Assembly: GCA_902772635.1 (NCBI GenBank)
Contig: CACYBK010000079.1
Location: 1-49,202, forward strand
Direction: 5' to 3'
From: an uncultured Lachnospiraceae bacterium
GTDB lineage: Bacteria; Bacillota; Clostridia; Lachnospirales; Lachnospiraceae
Length of the DNA: 49,202 bases
Positions 33,360 to 42,500 of this stretch are shown here, one piece after another. Each line of letters starts with the position of its first letter. Positions within the stretch are counted from its first letter, which is position 1. Both the position numbers and the translations under genes were made by a program. Below the pieces are notes generated by a model. That model made no database searches, had not been told where the DNA came from, and worked only from the letters and a program-made list of their open reading frames with translations.

Positions 33360-34316
33360 ATGGCAAAGATTGAAAACTATACTTTTGATTCCTGCGATGA
33401 TGAGGGGACAAAGATCCACGCAGTAAAGTGGACGCCCGACGACGGGAAGGTGAAAGCGGCGATCGAGCTCTGTCACGGCATGATAGAGTATATCGAGCGC
33501 TACGGCGAGTTTGCGGAGTTTCTTGCAGACAGAGGCTTTGCGGTATTCGGACATGACCACATCGGGCACGGCGAGTCCGTTAAAGACCAATCCGATCTCG
33601 GAAACCTCCACACGGATACGCCCTCAAAGACAGTGATAGAGGACATGTTCACACAGTACAAGCTTATGAGAGAGCAATACCCGTCATTGCCCTGCTTCAT
33701 CCTCGGTCATTCCATGGGCTCCTATCTTCTTCGAAAAATGCTCTCAGTCCATGCAAACGGCCTTTCAAAGCTTTCCGGCGCGATAATAATGGGAACCGGC
33801 ACCGAGAATGATCTTGCGATATCGATAGGCACCATGATAGTGAAGAAGAGCATCAAAAAGAACGGCAGGGACTTTAAGAGCCCCTCTGTCGCAAAGCTCA
33901 TGTTCGGCCCCGCCTACAAGAACTTTGATATAACGGGAGCGGATCCTGCGAAAAGCTGGCTTTCAAAGAATGTGGAATCGGTGAAGAAATATTATTCTGA
34001 TCCGAAGGATACCTTCATGTTCTCGGTGAACGGCTATCTTTTGCTCCTTGAGTGCACGAAGTTTGACAACAATATAGAAAATATCAAAAAAATAAGGAAA
34101 GACCTTCCCATTCTCTTTGTCTCCGGATCGGACGATCCTGTCGGCGGTCTTTCAAAGGGCGTGTCAGCGGCTTATCAGAAATTCGTCAATGCGGGGATAG
34201 AGGATGTCACATTAAAGCTCTATGAAAACGACAGGCACGAGCTTCTTCAGGAGACAGACAGGCAGCAGGTCTTTTCGGATATTTATGACTGGATGGAAAA
34301 ACGTATGAAATTGTAA
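33360..34316 (+). CDS. Alpha/beta hydrolase, lysophospholipase/monoacylglycerol lipase type
   Basis: A 318-residue Hydrolase_4 (serine aminopeptidase S33-like) protein. The oxyanion region is C-H-G-M, then G-H-D-H-I-G-H-G-E-S, the nucleophile elbow is G-H-S118-M-G-S, the acid lies in S-G-S-D-D-P-V-G, and the catalytic His in D-R-H-E-L-L. No signal peptide, so it is cytoplasmic. Substrate is likely a lipid ester. It converges on azlD with only 4 nt between the stop codons and no clear hairpin. Confidence 0.9.
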   Translation: MAKIENYTFDSCDDEGTKIHAVKWTPDDGKVKAAIELCHGMIEYIERYGEFAEFLADRGFAVFGHDHIGHGESVKDQSDLGNLHTDTPSKTVIEDMFTQYKLMREQYPSLPCFILGHSMGSYLLRKMLSVHANGLSKLSGAIIMGTGTENDLAISIGTMIVKKSIKKNGRDFKSPSVAKLMFGPAYKNFDITGADPAKSWLSKNVESVKKYYSDPKDTFMFSVNGYLLLLECTKFDNNIENIKKIRKDLPILFVSGSDDPVGGLSKGVSAAYQKFVNAGIEDVTLKLYENDRHELLQETDRQQVFSDIYDWMEKRMKL

Positions 34317-34320
34317 AAGA

Positions 34321-34641
34321 TCAATAACCTGCGAGATCCATTATCCTGTCCGTGACATAGACAGCGACGCAGGCGAGGGTCGCGGTAAGTGGAAGGTTTG
34401 CCCTGAAAAGCCCGAGGAGCATGGCTGTCGCAAAACCAATGACAGCACTCATTATATTCTCCGTCGAGTAAAAGACGGCAGGCACCGTCATCGCTGTAAG
34501 GCAGGCGAAGGGCACATAATAAAGAAAGCGCTTCACATATCTGTTTTTGATCTCGCGGCGCAGAAGAACAAGAGGTATGGCGCGTATCGCATATGTAGTC
34601 AGCGCCATTATGAGGAGGTAGATCATTATGTTTTCAGGCAT
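34321..34641 (-). CDS. azlD: AzlD-family branched-chain amino acid exporter subunit
   Basis: A 106-residue membrane protein with about four TM helices (T-T-Y-A-I-R-A-I-P-L near the start, A-V-Y-V-T-D-R-I-M at the end). It pairs with AzlC to form a branched-chain amino acid exporter. The start at 34641 is chosen because the ATG overlaps the azlC stop by 8 nt (ATGCCTGA), a sign of coupled translation; a longer form from 34695 would run far into azlC. It is the last gene of the seven-gene minus-strand run. Confidence 0.9.
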   Translation of the reverse strand: MPENIMIYLLIMALTTYAIRAIPLVLLRREIKNRYVKRFLYYVPFACLTAMTVPAVFYSTENIMSAVIGFATAMLLGLFRANLPLTATLACVAVYVTDRIMDLAGY

Positions 34642-35377
34642 TTTGATCGGCCTCCTTTTTTTCTTCGGGAGTGGGGAAGAAAAGCGCTCCGACAAAGGCA
34701 GCCGAAAGAGTACATATTATCACGCGGAAGCCGCTTGATATATGGTCTGAAAGGAAGGGCACAAAGTACATAAGAAGTGAAAGTCCCATTGAGATAAGCG
34801 CGACAACGGCAGTGGGGCGGTGCTTTGTAGCCGGGGGCACGACGATCGAGACAAACATGCCGAAGAGAGCTATCCCGAGAGCGGAGAGGAGCCTTTCAGA
34901 GAGTATGTTTCCGGCAACAGAGCCGATGAAGGTTCCTGCCGTCCAGGAAAGGATCGGAAAGATCTCAAGCCCCGCCATGAAGGAGCCTGTAATCGGCTCG
35001 TTTCGGGTGGAAGAGACACCGAAGATCTCGTCCGTGTTCCCGTATGCGATCAGGAGACGTTTTACGGTGCCCGTCCCCGGAGCGAGCTTTTGCGTAAGTG
35101 TAAGGCTCATAAGGCCGTATCTCATATTGATAACGAGTATCGTGAGGAAGGTCTCAAAAAACGCAGCCTGTGACGCGATGAGCGTGATCCCGGCAAACTG
35201 CCCCGCACTCGCAAGATTTGTAAAGCTCATAAGCGCCGCAAGAGGGGCATTGATCCCTGCCTCCCGCGCTGTGATGCCGAGCGCGAAGGAAACGGCAAAA
35301 TAACCGGCGCAAATCGGAAGTGAAAGTAATGCGCCGGCTTTGAATTCTTTGAAATTGATAAAGTGTTTTTGTGGCAT
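34634..35377 (-). CDS. azlC: AzlC-family branched-chain amino acid permease
   Basis: A 247-residue multi-pass protein with AzlC features: P-I-C-A-G-Y-F-A-V-S-F-A-L-G, the A-G-Q-F-A-G stretch and N-M-R-Y-G-L-M-S. AzlC carries most of the export activity for leucine, valine and isoleucine with AzlD. It begins 3 nt after the two-receiver gene, so it belongs to the same transcript, linking amino acid export to the regulatory genes upstream. Confidence 0.93.
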   Translation of the reverse strand: MPQKHFINFKEFKAGALLSLPICAGYFAVSFALGITAREAGINAPLAALMSFTNLASAGQFAGITLIASQAAFFETFLTILVINMRYGLMSLTLTQKLAPGTGTVKRLLIAYGNTDEIFGVSSTRNEPITGSFMAGLEIFPILSWTAGTFIGSVAGNILSERLLSALGIALFGMFVSIVVPPATKHRPTAVVALISMGLSLLMYFVPFLSDHISSGFRVIICTLSAAFVGALFFPTPEEKKEADQNA

Positions 35378-35380
35378 TTT

Positions 35381-36157
35381 TTATTTTTCCGATGAAGCGA
35401 AGAACTCATCTATCTGTTTGATGATCTCAAAGGAGGACTGCGTCTTTAAAAGATAGCCCGCAGGATTCAGGCTCATCACGGCCATCACGGATTCCCTGTC
35501 GCTCTTTCCTGTAAGGAATATGACCGGAATGTCCTTGTACTCCTCCTCTGCGCGCATCATTGAAAGGACCTGCCGCCCGTCGACTATCGGCATTTCATAG
35601 TCAAGGAGGACGAGGTCCGGTATCTCAAGAGCGAGAGCCTTCATAGCACGTGCTCCTGAATTTGCGAGAGTGATCTTGTATTTGTCATCAAGCCATTCCT
35701 TGATCTTTCGAAGCATTGTCCCTGAGTCATCGACCACGAGGATCTTTTTCCTGTGGCGTACGCCGACATTTGAGAGAAGGTCGATGCTTATCTTCAACGA
35801 GACTTCTTCAACATTTATGGGACGAAGGAAATCAAGCCGCCTCTGCGCCGCAGGGAGAGACTTCTTGAGGGTCTCAAGCTCCTCCGAATCCCCTATGAGA
35901 TAATAAGGCGTTTGGCGCTCATCTATCCTGTCCGAGATATAGGTGAGCAATTTCAGATCTTCGGCGATCTCCTGGCTTGAATAGATGACGACGGCATTGT
36001 GTCCGCTTTCGCGGCTCAGAGAATCTATATTCGCACTTGCTATCTTTACGATATTCCCGCCCGCTTCAAGCTTTTGGACAAGCGATGTGATGATATAGCT
36101 TTTTCCTTTTTCTATAACGAGGATGGAATTTCTTCCCCGGTCCGTCATATCAGACAT
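35381..36157 (-). CDS. Two-receiver response regulator without output domain
   Basis: A 258-residue protein. The C-terminal half (about 138-255) is a complete receiver: K-I-L-V-V-D-D-S-G, phosphoacceptor D186 in L-V-L-L-D-Y-E-M-P, and the F-L-T-G-K switch Thr and Lys. The N-terminal half (about 10-130) keeps the fold pattern (S-I-L-V-I-E at the start, D-F-L-R-P-I-N at the end), but the phosphoacceptor position reads V-V-I-Y-S-S, so it looks like a degenerate receiver. No DNA-binding or enzymatic domain is present. It starts 1 nt after the stop of the HPt-containing hybrid kinase, the likely phosphodonor. Confidence 0.85.
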   Translation of the reverse strand: MSDMTDRGRNSILVIEKGKSYIITSLVQKLEAGGNIVKIASANIDSLSRESGHNAVVIYSSQEIAEDLKLLTYISDRIDERQTPYYLIGDSEELETLKKSLPAAQRRLDFLRPINVEEVSLKISIDLLSNVGVRHRKKILVVDDSGTMLRKIKEWLDDKYKITLANSGARAMKALALEIPDLVLLDYEMPIVDGRQVLSMMRAEEEYKDIPVIFLTGKSDRESVMAVMSLNPAGYLLKTQSSFEIIKQIDEFFASSEK

Positions 36158-36158
36158 T

Positions 36159-39100
36159 TTACTGCTCCTTCTTAAGCAGACCGATGATAATATCAGCCTC
36201 TTCGATTATCTCATCTGTCGCAACATCCGCGACAAGCGCTGTAAGTCTTGTCATATGGTCAGTCGTTTCTTCCGGAAGCCTTATTTCCTTAAGAGATGAT
36301 AATGCGCTATCGACCCCGTCAAGGTCAAAGGCATCCGCGCACTCCTTTATGGCAGAAAGGATGTCAATGATCTCGTCATAAGAAGCCTCTCTTTTGTCGG
36401 AGTCGTCGCCGTCGTCTGCGAACGGTCGAAGGACCTCCTTTAAGGCATTATACTCGGAAAGAACCTTTTCTGTCTCACTGTTTATTGTTTCAAGGTCGTT
36501 TTTGTCTCCGGCTTTTTCAAGCATGAAGAACTTATCCGAAAGCTCCATCGCGCCTATCGTCCTTGCTGTGGATTTCAAGGCATGAACTTCTATAGTGTAA
36601 TCCTTGATGAATCCGTTTTCAAGGCAGTCGCGCACTTTGGCGGTCTTCATGTCAATGAGGCGGTAGAAGTCGCCGAGGAAGGAGAAAAACAGTTCTTTGC
36701 TTCCCGAATTCTTTATGCCCTCCTTTGAGTCGATCCCGGGAAGAGAAGGCAGATCATTGCTCTCAGCGGGCGAATCGATCGTGACCTTGTGGCTCTTGAC
36801 CTTTTCCCTTGGCAGGTACTGCCTTATCTTTGAGCAGATGGTGCTCATCTCGATCGGCTTTGGAACAAAATCATTCATCCCGGCCGAAAGGAACTCCTCC
36901 TTCGCGCCTGCAAGGGCATTTGCGGTGAGAGCGATGACAGGCACATTTTTCATGTAGTCGCTGTTGCGCGAGCGGATTTCCTTCGTGCATTCCACCCCGT
37001 CCATCTCAGGCATCATATGATCCATGAAGATAATGTCATAGGAGTCATCTACGATTTTCTCAAGCGCGGCCTTCCCTGACTGCGCGGTATCGATAGACAT
37101 CTGAAGCGGTGAAAGGAGCCCGCGAGCCACCTTCAGGTTCATCTCATTATCGTCGACGATAAGTATCTTTGCCTCCGGCGCGATGAAATTCACTTGCTGC
37201 GCGTGGGACTCAAAGGCAGTGATAGTATCGCGGTTTATAGCCTGGCAGAAATTCAGGGAATAAAGGGGTTTGTTTACAGAATACTCCGAGGAGTCGGGAT
37301 CCTCAGTCATCGGGTTTTTGATTATGATATGGCGCGTCTTTTTGAAGATCGCCGGATCCTCAACAAAGTCCTCATATTTCTCATGGGTCTTTGAATCAAG
37401 AAAGATAATGCCGGCATCTTCTTTTCCGTCAAGCACATCCAAAAATGGGACATATCTTACCCCATGGTCCCCGCAGAGTTTGATCAATGCTTCTTCAAGA
37501 AGGTCTGACGAGAATGCGCCCGTCACGACGGAGTCTTTGTTTTCAGGCCTTATTTCGGCAGCAGGAGTTTGGTCTTGTATCTTCTGATAAATATCAAAAG
37601 AGAATACTGAACCCTTTCCGTACTCAGAACTTACCGATATGGTTCCGCCCATGGCAGAAACGAGGTTCTTTGAGATCGCAAGTCCAAGGCCTGTGCCTTC
37701 CTTCTTCCTGTTCTTTTTCGTATCGACCTGGGAGAAGGAGCCGAATAGCTTCGAAATATCCTCTTCCTTTATTCCCTGTCCGGAATCCTCCACCTCGAAC
37801 AATAAATGGATATCTTCACCCTCGACACTTTCTGTTTTGAGAGTAAGCTTTACGAAACCCTCCTCCGTGAACTTTACGGCATTGTTCAATATATTCGTAA
37901 GCACCTGCCTTATCCTTATATTGTCGCCATACAGGAGGTGCGGGAGGTTTTTGTCTATATCAAAGAGGAGTTCTATCGGCTTTTCTCCGATCCGGTTCAA
38001 GATGATCATGGAAAGGTCAGAGAACATTGACATCGGCTCATAGTCGTCATTTATGATCTCAAGCTTTCCGGATTCTATCTTTGAAAAATCAAGGATGTCA
38101 TTGATGATGGAAAGGAGGGAATCACCGGAATTCTTGATATTCAGAAGGTAGCCCTTCGCCTCGGGCGGCAGGTCTTCTCTCATCAAAATCTCTGTCATTC
38201 CGACTATGGCATTCATGGGAGTCCTAATCTCATGCGACATATTTGAAAGAAAATCGCTCTTTGATTTTGCAGCGGAGATCGCCTTTTCCCTTTCTTCATT
38301 TGCCTTTTTGAAAAGCTCAAACTGCTCTGTAGTATCAAAGAACATGAGGCAGTAGCCTGACGCTTTGTCCTTCCCCTTTGAAAAGAATCTTTTCCTTCCC
38401 TCAAGTGGTGTCAGGAAAGCGCGGTAGTAGCGCCCGTTGAACCGGTATTCGTCAAAGAAGTGGGAGGAAGGACCGTCTTCATTTTTTTCTCCGCCCACCG
38501 GACAGGTGGTGAAATAGTTCATAAGTTCAGAAGGCAGGGGTGTCCCCGTTGTAAGGCCGTTTACTTCGGGGAAAAGCTCATGCGCCTTTTCATTCGCATC
38601 GAGGTATTCATAATTGTTGTTCACTGTGATCGAAGCGCCGCCCCACTTGTCATAGACTCTTTTTTTCGCCCACTCGACCACGCCGAAAAAGTCTCCGCTC
38701 ATCACTCCTATCATGAGATAGAGCACAGAGACGGAAGCGGCGAGCGGCATGAAATCGTAATCAGGTTTTACGAAGGTCATCAAAGCTATCACGGCAACTA
38801 TTATGATCTGGGCTATCGAGAGCCTTTTCAGATTTTTTTTCTCGTAGGATGAGTGTGTTTTTCTCAACCTCAAAACCGTAGATACGAAAAGGACTATAAG
38901 AAGCAGGGCGATGTAGGCATTATTGATGTAATAGAGGATGCCCTTGTCAAAGCGCAGATAGGAGATCGTTGAGCCGCCGAGCGTTTCTGTAATGAATTTC
39001 GGGTTGTTGTAAATGAGAGTTGAGAAGGTGTTGTCCCAGAGTACAAAGAGGACGAAGGCCGAAAGGATGGCATAGCCAATGAACAGGAACCTCTTTCGAA

Positions 39101-39662
39101 CACCGAGATAATGCTGCATAAAGAGGATATAAAAGAGGTAAAAGAGCATATTCGTAAGGAAGTTCATCTTCATCGCAAGGACAGCTTCATCAAGCCCCGT
39201 GGTATTTAGGGAGAGGAAGTAGGTGGCGTTGTAGATGAGGCATATAAGGTCAGAAACCAGGAGCATTGAAGCAGCGCGGTTTGGCTCGCAGCGAAAGATC
39301 ACAAAGATGCCGACCACCGGGATGATGACTCCGATGAGGCAGATAAGGATCATATGGGGAGGAAGGGTGGTCCGTGAACGAAGGCTCATATCAAAGAAAG
39401 GGTTGTATCTATGGCCGCCTGGAACCTCATTAGTTTCCTCCGTCTCAACCCCGTCAGGCTTTAATGGCTGTCCGTTCGCGTCAAGAACAACATTTTCAAT
39501 ATCTCCCGGTTCATCCGGCAAAGGCTTTTTTTCAGACAGACTTTCAGAAAATGAGGACGGTCCTTCGTTTTCGACTTCACCTGCGGCAGAAGACACAAAG
39601 CCAAAAAATGGTGAAAGCAGCAGTACCAAAAGCAGCAATAATACAAAAATCTTTTTTTTCAT
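36159..39662 (-). CDS. Hybrid sensor histidine kinase, 7TM-PAS-HisKA-HATPase-REC-HPt
   Basis: A 1167-residue hybrid kinase. A signal-like N-terminus (1-26) and a short external region precede about seven TM helices (about 100-330). A PAS-like domain (about 340-450) and coiled coil come next. HisKA follows with H477 in M-S-H-E-I-R-T-P-M-N, then an HATPase (G-T-G-L-G-L-A-I-S). A receiver near 825-950 has I-V-D-D-N-E and D881 in F-M-D-H-M-M-P. A C-terminal HPt has H1027 in V-H-A-L-K-S-T. A complete His-Asp-His relay is thus in one chain, ready to phosphorylate the receiver protein encoded directly downstream. The start overlaps the preceding kinase gene by 4 nt (39659-39662). Confidence 0.93.
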   Translation of the reverse strand: MKKKIFVLLLLLVLLLSPFFGFVSSAAGEVENEGPSSFSESLSEKKPLPDEPGDIENVVLDANGQPLKPDGVETEETNEVPGGHRYNPFFDMSLRSRTTLPPHMILICLIGVIIPVVGIFVIFRCEPNRAASMLLVSDLICLIYNATYFLSLNTTGLDEAVLAMKMNFLTNMLFYLFYILFMQHYLGVRKRFLFIGYAILSAFVLFVLWDNTFSTLIYNNPKFITETLGGSTISYLRFDKGILYYINNAYIALLLIVLFVSTVLRLRKTHSSYEKKNLKRLSIAQIIIVAVIALMTFVKPDYDFMPLAASVSVLYLMIGVMSGDFFGVVEWAKKRVYDKWGGASITVNNNYEYLDANEKAHELFPEVNGLTTGTPLPSELMNYFTTCPVGGEKNEDGPSSHFFDEYRFNGRYYRAFLTPLEGRKRFFSKGKDKASGYCLMFFDTTEQFELFKKANEEREKAISAAKSKSDFLSNMSHEIRTPMNAIVGMTEILMREDLPPEAKGYLLNIKNSGDSLLSIINDILDFSKIESGKLEIINDDYEPMSMFSDLSMIILNRIGEKPIELLFDIDKNLPHLLYGDNIRIRQVLTNILNNAVKFTEEGFVKLTLKTESVEGEDIHLLFEVEDSGQGIKEEDISKLFGSFSQVDTKKNRKKEGTGLGLAISKNLVSAMGGTISVSSEYGKGSVFSFDIYQKIQDQTPAAEIRPENKDSVVTGAFSSDLLEEALIKLCGDHGVRYVPFLDVLDGKEDAGIIFLDSKTHEKYEDFVEDPAIFKKTRHIIIKNPMTEDPDSSEYSVNKPLYSLNFCQAINRDTITAFESHAQQVNFIAPEAKILIVDDNEMNLKVARGLLSPLQMSIDTAQSGKAALEKIVDDSYDIIFMDHMMPEMDGVECTKEIRSRNSDYMKNVPVIALTANALAGAKEEFLSAGMNDFVPKPIEMSTICSKIRQYLPREKVKSHKVTIDSPAESNDLPSLPGIDSKEGIKNSGSKELFFSFLGDFYRLIDMKTAKVRDCLENGFIKDYTIEVHALKSTARTIGAMELSDKFFMLEKAGDKNDLETINSETEKVLSEYNALKEVLRPFADDGDDSDKREASYDEIIDILSAIKECADAFDLDGVDSALSSLKEIRLPEETTDHMTRLTALVADVATDEIIEEADIIIGLLKKEQ

Positions 39663-41002
39663 AATGATTTCTTTCCAATGAGATTTACTGTAAAGGTAAT
39701 GAATCCGTCCTTGAAGGAGGCATCAATAGAGCCGGAATGCCTTTGAGCTATTGATTCCGCGACAGAGAGCCCGATCCCGTAGCCTGACTGCTTTTCGCTC
39801 TGGCTGTGTGATTCATCGCTTCGGTAGAAGCGGTCAAAGAAGCGCCTGTAATCAACCTTTTCACCATCCTTAAAGGTGTTTGAGACAAAAAGGAGAGCAG
39901 AGTTTTTCTTCTTTCCGGGACTTAATCTTACAGCGACCTCCCCGCCTTCGTCACAGTATTTGATGGCATTGTCTATGAGGACGGAAACGAGCATCCTCAC
40001 GGCGCTTGAGTCAAATATTATTTTTGTATCCGGAGTGATCGTTCCTGAAAGAGTCAGGCCTTTCTGCTTCGCCAGGGCTTCAAAGGAGCCCAGGGTCTCT
40101 GTGATGATCGAGCTCAGGTCACACTCCGACTCAACCTCTGTTTCCTGCTCGCTGTCACGGGATATCATCACGAGATTTCGAATGAGACCGTCCATCCTAT
40201 CCACCTGTTCAAGGGTGGACTTCGTCCATTCGCTCTCCTTGTCGGTCATCTCTATGAATTCGGTATTTGCCTTGATCACGGCAAGAGGGGTCTTCAGCTC
40301 GTGGGAAGCGTTCGTTATGAATTCTTTCTGGCGCTTTGAATTTTCTATGGCAGGCTGGATAGCCCTCCAGGAGAGTAGTCTGACAAGAAGGAAAGTGATG
40401 AGAAAGCCCAGGATGAAGACGAGCACTGCGAATGAGAATGCCGTGAGCATCAGATAGATGACATCCTGATTGTTGATGCAGACAGTCAGGGTATTTCCGT
40501 TTGATAACTCTGCGTTACGGTAAAAATAGATGCCGAAATGCCCCCGCGCGTTTCCTGTGGAATTTGCGTTTCTTGCAAGGGCAAGAGCCTCATCATCAGA
40601 GAGGCTGTCGAGATTCATGATGTGAACTCTTACTGCCTCATTATCCTGGTTGAATTCTACTGTAAAGACCCTGGTGCCCTGCAAAAGACCGCTCCTCAAA
40701 AGCGAAAAGCCGTAGAAGGGGCGCCCCTCAAAGCTTTCCGAGGGGTCAAAGTTTTTGTCATCCGCTGTAAAGAGATCGCTGAAATTGGCGGGCAGAGGAG
40801 TTGTACCTGACTCATTCGCCTTCTCTATAGCGTTGTCATAGTTTCGCACAACTATGTCAAGTGACCTGTTCACCTGGCTTCTTGAATAGGCGACCATAAG
40901 GACACACGCAGTTACCGCGATGAAGACCATCACGAGGACGATAGAAGTCATTGCGATCGCAATGAAGCGCTTTCTTAATTTTTTGATCTCACGTGCTTCC
41001 AA
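39659..41002 (-). CDS. Transmembrane sensor histidine kinase
   Basis: A 447-residue classical kinase. TM1 lies at about 13-37, an extracytoplasmic loop of about 140 residues follows, and TM2 lies at about 187-210. HisKA has H234 in N-A-S-H-E-L-K-T-P-L, and the HATPase has N-A-I-K-Y-C, with G-Y-G-I-G-L-S near the C-terminus. It begins 5 nt after the OmpR-type regulator gene, its cognate partner. Stimulus unknown; the extracytoplasmic loop has no domain I recognise. Confidence 0.94.
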   Translation of the reverse strand: MEAREIKKLRKRFIAIAMTSIVLVMVFIAVTACVLMVAYSRSQVNRSLDIVVRNYDNAIEKANESGTTPLPANFSDLFTADDKNFDPSESFEGRPFYGFSLLRSGLLQGTRVFTVEFNQDNEAVRVHIMNLDSLSDDEALALARNANSTGNARGHFGIYFYRNAELSNGNTLTVCINNQDVIYLMLTAFSFAVLVFILGFLITFLLVRLLSWRAIQPAIENSKRQKEFITNASHELKTPLAVIKANTEFIEMTDKESEWTKSTLEQVDRMDGLIRNLVMISRDSEQETEVESECDLSSIITETLGSFEALAKQKGLTLSGTITPDTKIIFDSSAVRMLVSVLIDNAIKYCDEGGEVAVRLSPGKKKNSALLFVSNTFKDGEKVDYRRFFDRFYRSDESHSQSEKQSGYGIGLSVAESIAQRHSGSIDASFKDGFITFTVNLIGKKSL

Positions 41003-41007
41003 TCAGG

Positions 41008-41736
41008 TCACTCCTCCTCTGATGCCTTCAGAATAAAGTGGGTGCCCTCCTCACCTTCTATGACGAGAGAGGAGGATACTGCGGAAAGCTTGGCACGCAG
41101 GTATGAGACATAGAGGAACACTGCTTCATCGCGCTCCTCCTTTGTATCCGGGATCCCGTTGTGGTCAGCATCCCCCTCCTGCCAGAGAGCTTCATAGATA
41201 CTGTCGGAATCCAGTCCGTCCTTGCCGGATCGGATAAGCTCACGCATGAGGAGAAATTCCTTGGGCGAGAGCCGGACCGTATTTGTGGAAGTCATTGAAA
41301 AGTCGTCAGCCCGAAGAGAGATATCAAAGAAGGAAAGGTCTTCCGGCACCGGAGCCGCTGCCTTTACCCGAATCAAAGCCCTTACCCTCGCCATCAGTTC
41401 CTTCATTGCAAAGGGCTTTGAGAGATAATCATTTGCTCCAAGATCAAGTCCCGCAACGCGGTCGTCAATCTCAGCCTTTGCGGTCAGCATCATGACGGGA
41501 GTCGAGTCTCCCCGCCCCCTTATTTCTGAAAGAACGGCGAGGCCGTCCTTCTTCGGCATCATAATGTCGAGTATGATGGCGTCGTAGTTATTGATATTAT
41601 TTTCTGCAAATTGAGAGGCTTCCTCCCCGTCAAAGGCAGAGTCGACTTCGTAGCCCTCGTGCAAAAGCATCGCAGTCACGACTTTGTTAAGGTCCTTTGT
41701 GTCCTCTGCGAACAGTATTCTTTTCTTTGAGTCCAT
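41008..41736 (-). CDS. OmpR/PhoB-type response regulator with a calcium-loop-like insertion
   Basis: A 242-residue regulator. The receiver has acidic pair E11-D12, phosphoacceptor D57 (I-I-L-D-I-M-M-P-K-K-D-G), the M-L-T-A switch and Y-L-S-K-P-F. The winged helix follows at about 130-240 (R-L-S-P-K-E-F-L-L-M, Y-V-S-Y-L-R-A-K-L). Between the recognition-helix region and the wing lies an unusual acidic insertion, D-A-D-H-N-G-I-P-D (codons at 41146-41172), which has the DxDxNGxxD pattern of a calcium-binding loop. The start codon shares one base with the upstream alarmone gene's stop (TAATG). Confidence 0.92.
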   Translation of the reverse strand: MDSKKRILFAEDTKDLNKVVTAMLLHEGYEVDSAFDGEEASQFAENNINNYDAIILDIMMPKKDGLAVLSEIRGRGDSTPVMMLTAKAEIDDRVAGLDLGANDYLSKPFAMKELMARVRALIRVKAAAPVPEDLSFFDISLRADDFSMTSTNTVRLSPKEFLLMRELIRSGKDGLDSDSIYEALWQEGDADHNGIPDTKEERDEAVFLYVSYLRAKLSAVSSSLVIEGEEGTHFILKASEEE

Positions 41737-42335
41737 TATTTTTCATCCTCCATATTCCTTATCATGTCACGGATCGTCTGCATGGAGATATCGGTTGAGG
41801 CGAGCTCGTCTGCGCAGCGCTTGAGTTCACTTGTAATGAGAGAGAGCGATTTCCCGACATTTTTCTTGTATTTGATCTGGTGCTCGAGAGCCGCCCAGGT
41901 GTCCATCGATATGGTCCGAAGCTGGATCTCAATGAAGTAGCCCTCACTCTTCAATATCATATGGTAGCTTCGATAACCATTTGGCTTCGCGTGCTTGATA
42001 TAGTCCTTTTCCTCTATGATCTCAAAGGCTTCGTTCTCTACTATGTGGTCGCGGATGAGATAGACATCGCTTCGGAATGCGCAGACTATCCTGATCCCGA
42101 TGGCATCGCAAAGGACATTGAGAGCAGATTCCCGTGTTTCGGGAAGTCCTCTTCTTTTGCACTTTTCACGCATGGATTCATCAGATTTGATCCTGTATGA
42201 AAGATGCTCCACCGGGTCGTCGTCAAAGAGAGGGGTGAGACCTTGGCGAAGACCGTTGATGAAGGCTACCGTGTTTTTCATGACGCGCTCCATTTCAGGA
42301 TAGGCGTCGCCGTAGATGGTATCGTTCTTTATCAT
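41736..42335 (-). CDS. RelA/SpoT-domain small alarmone (p)ppGpp synthetase
   Basis: A 199-residue single-domain protein of the small alarmone synthetase kind. The R-I-K-S-D-E-S-M-R-E-K loop, D-A-I-G-I-R-I-V-C, K-P-N-G-Y-R-S-Y-H and E-I-Q-L-R-T motifs are all present. There is no HD hydrolase, TGS or ACT domain. It would transfer pyrophosphate from ATP to GDP/GTP, although some such proteins make other products. It is the first gene of the minus-strand run and shares a TAATG junction with the response regulator gene. No good ribosome binding site is seen before ATG 42335. Confidence 0.9.
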   Translation of the reverse strand: MIKNDTIYGDAYPEMERVMKNTVAFINGLRQGLTPLFDDDPVEHLSYRIKSDESMREKCKRRGLPETRESALNVLCDAIGIRIVCAFRSDVYLIRDHIVENEAFEIIEEKDYIKHAKPNGYRSYHMILKSEGYFIEIQLRTISMDTWAALEHQIKYKKNVGKSLSLITSELKRCADELASTDISMQTIRDMIRNMEDEK

Positions 42336-42376
42336 GGCATTTTTTTAACATAAAAGAGTGAACAAATTGTGAAGAG

Positions 42377-42382
42377 ATTATA
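42377..42382 (-). promoter_or_regulatory. Possible -10 element of the minus-strand operon
   Basis: On the minus strand this reads TATAAT, 42 nt before the alarmone synthetase start. No convincing -35 lies 16-18 nt further upstream, so a weak or activated promoter is possible. Confidence 0.35.
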
Positions 42383-42418
42383 GCACATCACTTTAATTGA
42401 ATTTTAAAAACAGTTTAA

Positions 42419-42447
42419 TTGATTTTTTGGGGCGGCTGGGCTATGAT
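42419..42447 (+). promoter_or_regulatory. Promoter candidate for gpmA
   Basis: TTGATT at 42419-42424, 17-nt spacer, TATGAT at 42442-42447. The ribosome binding site TAGGAGG follows at 42488-42494. Confidence 0.5.
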
Positions 42448-42500
42448 TGAACAGCATGATTTTATGACCATAGGACAATTGATCAAGTAGGAGGTTTGTG

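Noticed and set aside
41736-42335. Toxin of the FaRel/CapRel type with an antitoxin
   Set aside because: No small antitoxin gene is adjacent; it is coupled to a two-component system and carries only the ordinary synthetase motifs.
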